From: Bacillota bacterium
Lineage (GTDB): Bacteria; Bacillota; Clostridia; UBA1381
Length of the DNA stretch: 12,198 bases
Assembly (NCBI GenBank): GCA_021205715.1
Contig: JAJPXA010000002.1
Location: 1 to 12,198, forward strand
Reading direction: 5' to 3'
In this document: positions 7,713 through 12,198 of the stretch, piece after piece
Layout: every line of letters starts with the position of its first letter
How positions within the stretch are numbered: position 1 is the first letter of the stretch
Translations under genes and position numbers: made by a program
Notes under the pieces: generated by a model
Told to the model about the DNA's origin: nothing
Database searches by the model: none
Seen by the model: only the letters and a program-made list of their open reading frames with translations

Positions 7713-10046
7713 TTAATCCGACGCTACCTGCCTAAATTCCACGCCGATTACCGTGCCCGCGCGAACCTGCTCGCCCGGCTCGACGCTCTGCTTTACCGCG
7801 TAAGAGCCGTATGCCTCGGCGTGACCTGCGCCGGTCACCTCAAAATTCAAATTATACGCCTGCAATAGGTCGCGCGCATAAGAGGCTGTTCCCCCCGTGA
7901 CGTCCGGCACCGTTACAAGCTGATCCTCTTCCTCGGTTTCCTCAGTGTAAAGTATAACCGTGGAGTTTTCGCCGAGAATGTTTCCCGGCTGCGGAAGCTG
8001 ATCGACTACAGTATCGCCGCTTCCTTTTATTTTTACTGTAAATCCCGCGTCGCTCAATTCGCTTTGCGCCGATGTCACGCTGTCATTTCTGACATCCGGA
8101 ACCTCGATTGTGACATCCGGCTCCTCATCCTCGGAGTATTGCTTTTCAATTCCGAGATATTCAAGCGTCATTTCCAAAAGCTCACCTGCCAAAGGCGCGG
8201 CAATGGTGCCGCCGTAACGGTTTGCGACCTGCGGCTCGTCAAGCATTATAAGACATACCACCTGCGGGTCGTTCGCGGGAGCGAAGCCTATGAACGACGC
8301 GATACGCGCGTCGGTGCCTCTGGGCATTTTTTCCGACGTTCCTGTTTTTCCGCCTATTCTGCATCCCTTTACATACGCGTTTTTACCCGTGGCATCGGGT
8401 GATGAAACAACCGACTCGAGTATCTCGCACATTTTCGCCGAGGTTTCCTCGGATATTACACGATTTACCTCCTCAGGCTCATAGCTCGCCAAAATCCCCT
8501 CGTCGTTCCGTATTTCCGAAACTATATGAGGCTTCATCAAAACTCCGCCGTTTATAACCGCCGAAACTGCGGTTATAAGCTGAATAGGAGTAACCTGTAT
8601 GCCCTGACCGAACGCGCTTGTCGCAAGGTCGACCTCGCTCATATCGTCGGTGTAGGATATACTTGAGGATTCGCCCGCAAGCTCTATGCCGGTAGTGTCC
8701 CCAAGTCCGAAAGCGTTAAAATATTCCTTATATTTATCCGAACCGAGCTTTATTCCAAGCTCCATATATACCGGATTGCAGGAATTTTGCACGCCCTCTA
8801 CAAAATTTTCCGCGCCGTGACCGTTTGTGTTCGCGCACGATATTTTTCTGTCGGCGACTATTTTATATCCGGGACAGTAAAACGTGGAATTTTCATCCAC
8901 TATATGTTCCTCCAATGCCGCCGCCGCAGTTATTATCTTAAACGTGGATCCCGGCTCATATGAATCGGATATTGCTTTGTTCCTCCACATTTTATTTCTT
9001 AACATAGCGATTTGCTCATCGCTAAGAGAATCGGTCGAAAATTCTTCTTCATCCTCTTCGTCCTCTTCGTCCTCGCCGTCATCATTGTCTGTCCCCTCGC
9101 TCGTTTCTGGTGATGACTCGCTGCCGGCGCTCAAAGTTTCCGCCAAATCCTCGTCGTATTCCATCAGGTATTGGCAAAAGGCGTCAACATCATACGGGTT
9201 GTTCGAATCGAAATCCGGCTTTGTTGACATCGCCAAAATTTCGCCCGTTTTCGGATTCATAACGATTCCCGCCGCGCCCTCTTTCAGGTTATTCTCCTCT
9301 ACCGCCTCTTCAAGCAAGGATTCAAGGAAATACTGAATATTCTCATCTATGGTAAGCACAACATCGTTGCCGCTTTGGGCGGCGGTAAGATATTCCGCTT
9401 CCTGCTCTTTTAGTGTCCCCCCATTTGCCGAACGGTTGGATGTCACTCCGCCGGATTCGCCCAAAAGTTCGGAGTTGAAAGCACCTTCGATTCCGCTTAT
9501 GCCGTTGCCGTCGCTGTTTAAAACTCCCAAGACCGTTGCCGCCACGCCGTATTGATAATAACGCTTTGTTCCGTCCTCGAAATACAAGCCGGTATACGCT
9601 TTTGCGACCTCCGTGTCGCCGCCGCCGTCCATAAGCTCCTCCACGGCGCTGATTTCCTCGGCGCTGAGCTGACGCTTTATCGACACGTATCTCGCGTTGG
9701 TCGTTATAAGCTTGTATATCTTATCCTCGTCCATATCGAGTATTTCCGAAAGCTTGCTTGATATAAGCTCGGCGTTTCCGTCCTCCTCAATATCCACGGG
9801 ATTGCACACCAGATTTTTCGACGACGCGCTTTCGGCGAGAACCTTGCCGTTTCTGTCATATATTTTTCCGCGCGATGTTGTTACGGCGCTTGTCGACTGC
9901 TGCTGGCGCTGAACCGTTTCGGACATTTCCGCGCCGCGAAACAGCTGCCAGTAGCCCAAACGCGCAATAAGCGCTATAAAGCATACCAATACCGCTATTA
10001 TCATTATTCGAGTGCGTCTTTTAACATTATTCAATGATGGTGTCAT
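7713..10046 (-). CDS. spoVD: Class B PBP with two PASTA domains (SpoVD/FtsI type)
   Basis: Membrane-anchored D,D-transpeptidase that crosslinks septal or spore-cortex peptidoglycan with an FtsW/SpoVE partner. The 777-residue product has one N-terminal membrane helix (about 13-35), a dimerisation domain with SRGKIYDRNG (58-67), and a transpeptidase domain with STFK (367-370, catalytic Ser367), SCN (422-424) and KTGT (567-570). Two PASTA domains follow (about 644-702 and 711-771). An acidic low-complexity stretch (about 306-337, 17 of the 26 residues 310-335 being Asp or Glu) lies about 30 residues before the active-site serine. Cys404 and Cys423 sit 37 and 56 residues after Ser367, close to the redox cysteine pair I recall for Bacillus SpoVD. 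AAAGGA lies ten bases before the ATG. It is separated from ftsL by a 157-bp gap, and it is the only PBP gene here. PASTA plus the cysteines favour SpoVD, but it may also be the vegetative FtsI. Confidence 0.93.
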   Translation of the reverse strand: MTPSLNNVKRRTRIMIIAVLVCFIALIARLGYWQLFRGAEMSETVQRQQQSTSAVTTSRGKIYDRNGKVLAESASSKNLVCNPVDIEEDGNAELISSKLSEILDMDEDKIYKLITTNARYVSIKRQLSAEEISAVEELMDGGGDTEVAKAYTGLYFEDGTKRYYQYGVAATVLGVLNSDGNGISGIEGAFNSELLGESGGVTSNRSANGGTLKEQEAEYLTAAQSGNDVVLTIDENIQYFLESLLEEAVEENNLKEGAAGIVMNPKTGEILAMSTKPDFDSNNPYDVDAFCQYLMEYDEDLAETLSAGSESSPETSEGTDNDDGEDEEDEEDEEEFSTDSLSDEQIAMLRNKMWRNKAISDSYEPGSTFKIITAAAALEEHIVDENSTFYCPGYKIVADRKISCANTNGHGAENFVEGVQNSCNPVYMELGIKLGSDKYKEYFNAFGLGDTTGIELAGESSSISYTDDMSEVDLATSAFGQGIQVTPIQLITAVSAVINGGVLMKPHIVSEIRNDEGILASYEPEEVNRVISEETSAKMCEILESVVSSPDATGKNAYVKGCRIGGKTGTSEKMPRGTDARIASFIGFAPANDPQVVCLIMLDEPQVANRYGGTIAAPLAGELLEMTLEYLGIEKQYSEDEEPDVTIEVPDVRNDSVTSAQSELSDAGFTVKIKGSGDTVVDQLPQPGNILGENSTVILYTEETEEEDQLVTVPDVTGGTASYARDLLQAYNLNFEVTGAGHAEAYGSYAVKQSVEPGEQVRAGTVIGVEFRQVASD
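9052..9078. repeat. 9-bp tandem repeat coding the acidic PBP segment
   Basis: On the plus strand the unit TCCTCTTCG occurs twice exactly (9052-9060, 9061-9069), and a third copy, TCCTCGCCG, follows. It encodes the EDEEDEEDEE run of the PBP. The unit is a multiple of three, so slippage would change the length of the acidic segment and leave the reading frame intact. Confidence 0.75.
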
Positions 10047-10098
10047 ACGCTACAATTCCTTTACGCTCGTCAACCTACCGCTTTCAATTTTAACCGTT

Positions 10099-10134
10099 GC
10101 GGACGTTTTAGCGTCCCCGTTTTAATGTCCCCGC
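10099..10134. repeat. GTCCCC-type tandem/inverted repeat upstream of the PBP gene
   Basis: On the plus strand three related units follow each other: GCGGACGTTTTA (10099-10110), GCGTCCCCGTTTTA (10111-10124) and ATGTCCCCGC (10125-10134). GGACG/CGTCC (10101-10116) also forms a 5-bp stem with a 6-base loop. It lies between the terminator-like hairpin and the PBP start. Repeats of GTCCCC followed by T-rich spacers remind me of REP-like elements linked to IS200-type transposases, but no transposase is present and this link is only a suggestion. Confidence 0.5.
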
Positions 10135-10145
10135 AGTCATATCAA

Positions 10146-10189
10146 AAAATTAAGCGTCTATGTCTAATCGAGAACCGCCGCTTAATTTT
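10146..10189 (-). terminator. Terminator-like hairpin after ftsL
   Basis: Arms of 11 bp (AAAATTAAGCG and CGCTTAATTTT) enclose a 22-base loop, 14 bp after the ftsL stop. In the operon direction the second arm runs into six T residues (10149 to 10144). The stem is AT-rich with only three G-C pairs at the apex and the loop is large, so termination may be partial. It could separate mraZ-rsmH-ftsL from the PBP gene and those after it, or act as an attenuator. The plus-strand reading also ends in four T residues. Confidence 0.45.
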
Positions 10190-10203
10190 ATGCTCTGCCT
10201 ACG

Positions 10204-10695
10204 TCATTTTATGCTGAAAGCGTTTACAATATTACTGCCTATCCCGCCGAAAAAAGCCGATATACGGTTGGTTATACCCTCTACCTCTCCGGAGGTTTTT
10301 TCGGTCACGTCACTGCCCTTTACATTTACATATATTGTCTGATAACTTTCGGGTCTTTGCATACCCAGTCTTGTTGTCGCTATTTTTTCTATCTCATCCA
10401 AATCCACGCTTTTTTCGAGTTCAAAAACCTTTTGGCTTGTTATAGCCTCCTCCTCGGCAAGTGCGGCGCTGAGCGACTGAATCTCCTGTCTTGTTTCGTT
10501 TACGCTTATAAACTGAGAAATCATAAATCCCGCGGAAACAGACACGGCAAAAACAGCAAACATTCTGTGAATATTTTTCTTCCTGTTCAGCATCTGTTTG
10601 CTAGCCCTCTTAACTCTATTTACTTTTTTTTGTGGTTTTCTTCGCCTGTAAGCGCGGTATTCCTCTTCTTCTACCGCAAGATTTCCATAAGCCAC
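10204..10695 (-). CDS. ftsL: FtsL-like divisome membrane protein
   Basis: Small bitopic protein of the FtsL/FtsB (septum formation initiator) type, expected to bind FtsB/DivIC and FtsQ/DivIB and to activate the FtsW-PBP pair. From the GTG at 10695 the product has 163 residues: an acidic then strongly basic cytoplasmic part (YRRRKPQKKVNRVKRASKQ), one membrane helix (about 45-65), an extracytoplasmic coiled coil (about 67-96) and the family signature LDEIEKIATTRLGMQRPE (99-116) followed by IYV. The frame runs further upstream into rsmH, but GAGG eight bases before the GTG and overlapping the rsmH stop favours this start. A 37-residue tail (KGSDVTEK to the end) with an amphipathic-looking last part, SAFFGGIGSNIVNAF, goes beyond the usual FtsL end. 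Sequence identity in this family is low, so the call rests on topology, signature and position between rsmH and the PBP gene. Confidence 0.87.
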   Translation of the reverse strand: MAYGNLAVEEEEYRAYRRRKPQKKVNRVKRASKQMLNRKKNIHRMFAVFAVSVSAGFMISQFISVNETRQEIQSLSAALAEEEAITSQKVFELEKSVDLDEIEKIATTRLGMQRPESYQTIYVNVKGSDVTEKTSGEVEGITNRISAFFGGIGSNIVNAFSIK

Positions 10696-10703
10696 AATAA
10701 TTA

Positions 10704-10707
10704 CCTC
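10704..10707 (-). promoter_or_regulatory. Ribosome binding site deciding the ftsL GTG start
   Basis: GAGG on the minus strand shares its GA with the rsmH TGA stop and lies eight bases before the GTG at 10695. The nearby ATG in CTTATGG is out of frame. Confidence 0.65.
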
Positions 10708-11638
10708 ACAATTTTTCCGCTGCGCGGAGTTTTGCACTTTTTGAACGTGAATTACTGTCCCTTTCCTCCTCTGACGGGAGGATGGGCTTTTTTGTCACAA
10801 TCTTAATTTCCGCCTTGTTTCCGCAAACGCATACGGGGAAATCCTTCGGGCAAGTGCAGCCCTGCGCCAAGGTCTTAAAGGTGTTTTTTACAATTCTGTC
10901 CTCCCACGAATGAAAGGTTATAACAGCTAAACGTCCGCCGGGTTTTAAAACCGACACGAACGATTTTAACGCGTCTTCAAGCATTGAAAGCTCGCCGTTT
11001 ACCTCTATTCTTACAGCCTGAAACACTCGTTTCGCCGGATGCCCGCCGTCTTGGCGCGCCCTTGCCGGCACCGCCGCCTTTATGATATCCACCAGCTCGC
11101 CGGTGGTTTCAATAGGGGCGGTCTTTCGTTTCTCAACTATAAATTCCGCAATCCTTTTCGACCATTTTTCCTCGCCGTATTCAAAAAATATACGGCTCAA
11201 TTCTTCTTTTGTGTATATATTAACGACCTCATAAGCTGTTTTTGAGGCGCTTTTGTCCATTCTCATATCGAGCGGCGCGTCGTGCATATACGAAAAGCCT
11301 CTTTGCGCGTTGTCAAGCTGATAGGAGCTTACGCCCAAATCCAATACGGCGCCGTCGATAAAATCGATGTTCAGTGTTTTTAATATGCTTTTTATATCCG
11401 CAAAGTTCCCTTTCACCGCGGTTACTCTGTCGGAAAACGCGGCAAGCCTTTGCCCCGCCGCTTCCAACGCTTCCGCGTCGCGGTCAATGCCCACAAGACT
11501 GATATTATTGTTCCTTGACAATATCTCATACGAATGACCGCCGCCGCCGAGCGTGCCGTCAACGTAAATCCCGCCGCTTTTTATATCTAAAGCGTCAACG
11601 CTTTCGTTAAGCAAAACGGAAATATGCTTAAATTCCAT
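10706..11638 (-). CDS. rsmH: RsmH, 16S rRNA m4C1402 methyltransferase
   Basis: S-adenosylmethionine-dependent enzyme that N4-methylates C1402 in the decoding centre of 16S rRNA (formerly MraW). From the ATG at 11638 it has 310 residues, near the E. coli length of 313. Visible marks are MEFKHISVLLNE at the start, the SAM loop VDGTLGGGGHS (26-36), GIDRDAEAL (50-58), DLGVSSYQLD (100-109), RGFSYMHDAPLDMRM (113-127), VFQAVRIEVNGEL (205-217) and KPGGRLAVITFHSWEDRIVK (232-251). The usual SFHSLEDR reads TFHSWEDR. A Cys cluster, CTCPKDFPVCVCG (261-273), as in many family members, may hold a metal. The C-terminal SRSKSAKLRAAEK replaces the common PRARSAKLR. An ATG five codons upstream (11653) lacks a ribosome site, while AAGGGA lies six bases before 11638. 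Confidence 0.97.
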   Translation of the reverse strand: MEFKHISVLLNESVDALDIKSGGIYVDGTLGGGGHSYEILSRNNNISLVGIDRDAEALEAAGQRLAAFSDRVTAVKGNFADIKSILKTLNIDFIDGAVLDLGVSSYQLDNAQRGFSYMHDAPLDMRMDKSASKTAYEVVNIYTKEELSRIFFEYGEEKWSKRIAEFIVEKRKTAPIETTGELVDIIKAAVPARARQDGGHPAKRVFQAVRIEVNGELSMLEDALKSFVSVLKPGGRLAVITFHSWEDRIVKNTFKTLAQGCTCPKDFPVCVCGNKAEIKIVTKKPILPSEEERDSNSRSKSAKLRAAEKL

Positions 11639-11644
11639 AATCTG

Positions 11645-11650
11645 TCCCTT
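11645..11650 (-). promoter_or_regulatory. Ribosome binding site deciding the rsmH start
   Basis: AAGGGA lies directly downstream of the ATG at 11653 and six bases before the ATG at 11638. It therefore favours the second ATG. Confidence 0.7.
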
Positions 11651-11666
11651 CATAGGATAATTTCAA

Positions 11667-12110
11667 TCAGATATTAAGTCCGTACTTTAATATTCCGTCA
11701 ATCATAATATCGTCCGAAAGTCCGCTTTGATATGCCGTCCAGCTTTCGCTGTCCCAAATCTCGAGCCGCGTGTTCGCGCCGACGAGAACGACATTCTTGC
11801 CGAGTCCGGCATAGTCCACAAGCCTTTTCGCGATAGGTATTCTTCCCTGCTTGTCTATCGTGACAGCGGTTGCTTTACCGAAGAAAAGCCTTACAAATGC
11901 CGCGGCGTTTTTGTCGGTGGCGGTCGGAAGCTGATTTATCTTCGCGCTGACTCTCTCCCATTCCTTTTCCTCGTATAAATGCAGACATTTTTCGGAAGGC
12001 GCTTGAGTAACGTACACGGTTTCGGATATAATATCCCTGACCTTAGACGGCAGTATTATTCTGTTGTGATCATCGAGCTGTCTTTCGTACTCGTCAACAA
12101 AATTAGCCAT
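11667..12110 (-). CDS. mraZ: MraZ, transcriptional regulator of the dcw cluster
   Basis: DNA-binding protein of the AbrB-like SpoVT fold that forms a ring and represses its own promoter in studied bacteria. The 147-residue product has the two MraZ half-domains, each with a DxxxR motif: DDHNRIILP (Asp13-Arg17) and DKQGRIPIAK (Asp86-Arg90). FVRLFFGKA between them and VVLVGANTRLEIWD after them are also typical. The N-terminus MANFVDEYERQLDDHNR aligns with the usual F.GEY...D..GR start and supports the ATG at 12110. AAGGAG lies 11 bases upstream and GGAGG 17, and an overlapping out-of-frame ATG at 12117 lies only four bases from the former. It is the first gene of the block, 28 bp before rsmH, and has boxes resembling its own binding sites upstream. 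Confidence 0.96.
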   Translation of the reverse strand: MANFVDEYERQLDDHNRIILPSKVRDIISETVYVTQAPSEKCLHLYEEKEWERVSAKINQLPTATDKNAAAFVRLFFGKATAVTIDKQGRIPIAKRLVDYAGLGKNVVLVGANTRLEIWDSESWTAYQSGLSDDIMIDGILKYGLNI

Positions 12111-12121
12111 AACTCATATCG

Positions 12122-12132
12122 CTCCTTCCTCC
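12122..12132 (-). promoter_or_regulatory. Double ribosome binding site of mraZ
   Basis: GGAGG (12132 to 12128) is followed directly by AAGGAG (12127 to 12122). The second is 11 bases from the mraZ ATG at 12110 and four bases from an out-of-frame ATG at 12117. The first also belongs to a 10-bp repeat shared with the upstream operator boxes. Confidence 0.6.
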
Positions 12133-12160
12133 AAAATAGTGTGAAGTATTTGCAAATCTG

Positions 12161-12185
12161 CTCCAATTTGCTCCAAAATACTCCC
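12161..12185 (-). promoter_or_regulatory. mraZ: Putative MraZ operator: three GGAG boxes 10 bp apart
   Basis: On the minus strand GGGAG (12185 to 12181), TGGAG (12175 to 12171) and TGGAG (12165 to 12161) recur at exactly 10 bp, the last two within TTGGAGCA. MraZ sites are short G-rich direct repeats with a 10-bp period (TGGGN then five bases in E. coli; a GTGG(A/T)G-like core in Bacillus, as I recall). Position before mraZ, motif and period all agree. The window ends 13 bp upstream, so more boxes may follow. I could not assign the -35/-10 elements with confidence; TATTTT at 12138 to 12133 is only a weak -10 candidate. Confidence 0.7.
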
Positions 12186-12198
12186 TACCCAACCATTC

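Noticed and set aside
8884..9336. Plus-strand ORF with a long serine run
   Set aside because: The serines are simply the reverse complement of the acidic repeat in the PBP gene.
10047..10098. Promoter for the PBP gene (TTGACG at 10073 to 10068 or TTGAAA nearby)
   Set aside because: No -10 element at proper spacing; the best candidate would overlap the start codon.

Overview
The window is one compact block of ten genes, all on the minus strand, so it reads from right to left. It is the upstream part of a dcw (division and cell wall) cluster: mraZ, rsmH, ftsL, a class B penicillin-binding protein with two PASTA domains (SpoVD/FtsI type), murE, murF, mraY, ftsW and murG. It ends with a histidyl-tRNA synthetase gene whose start codon overlaps the murG stop codon. 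I found no convincing plus-strand gene, tRNA, rRNA, CRISPR array or intact insertion sequence.

The likely source is a Gram-positive bacterium of the Clostridia (inference). The gene order from mraZ to murG, a PASTA-tailed PBP directly before murE, the short basic FtsL and the strong AGGAG-type ribosome sites all fit that group. MurE carries the DNPRxEDP motif, so the peptidoglycan is predicted to be of the meso-diaminopimelate type. The PBP has a pair of cysteines placed like the redox pair of Bacillus SpoVD, which may point to a spore-former.

Layout: 12110-12198 is the regulatory region before mraZ, with three GGAG boxes exactly 10 bp apart that look like a MraZ operator. 10204-12110 holds mraZ, rsmH and ftsL, closely packed. 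10047-10203 is a 157-bp gap with a terminator-like hairpin and a GTCCCC-type repeat. 4736-10046 holds the PBP, murE and murF, with a cluster of three palindromes in the murE-murF gap (6098-6213). 1241-4716 holds mraY, ftsW and murG, with no murD between mraY and ftsW. 27-1244 is hisS. No stretch over 300 bases lacks a gene.

Together, MurE and MurF build the UDP-MurNAc-pentapeptide, MraY and MurG turn it into lipid I and lipid II, and FtsW with the PBP polymerises and crosslinks it at the septum, with FtsL as a divisome partner. RsmH methylates 16S rRNA and MraZ probably autoregulates the cluster. murC, murD, murB, ftsQ, ftsA and ftsZ are absent from the window. The core is ordinary. The parts most worth a second look are the operator, the two repeat-bearing gaps, the acidic insertion before the PBP active site, the missing murD and the unusual coupled HisRS.
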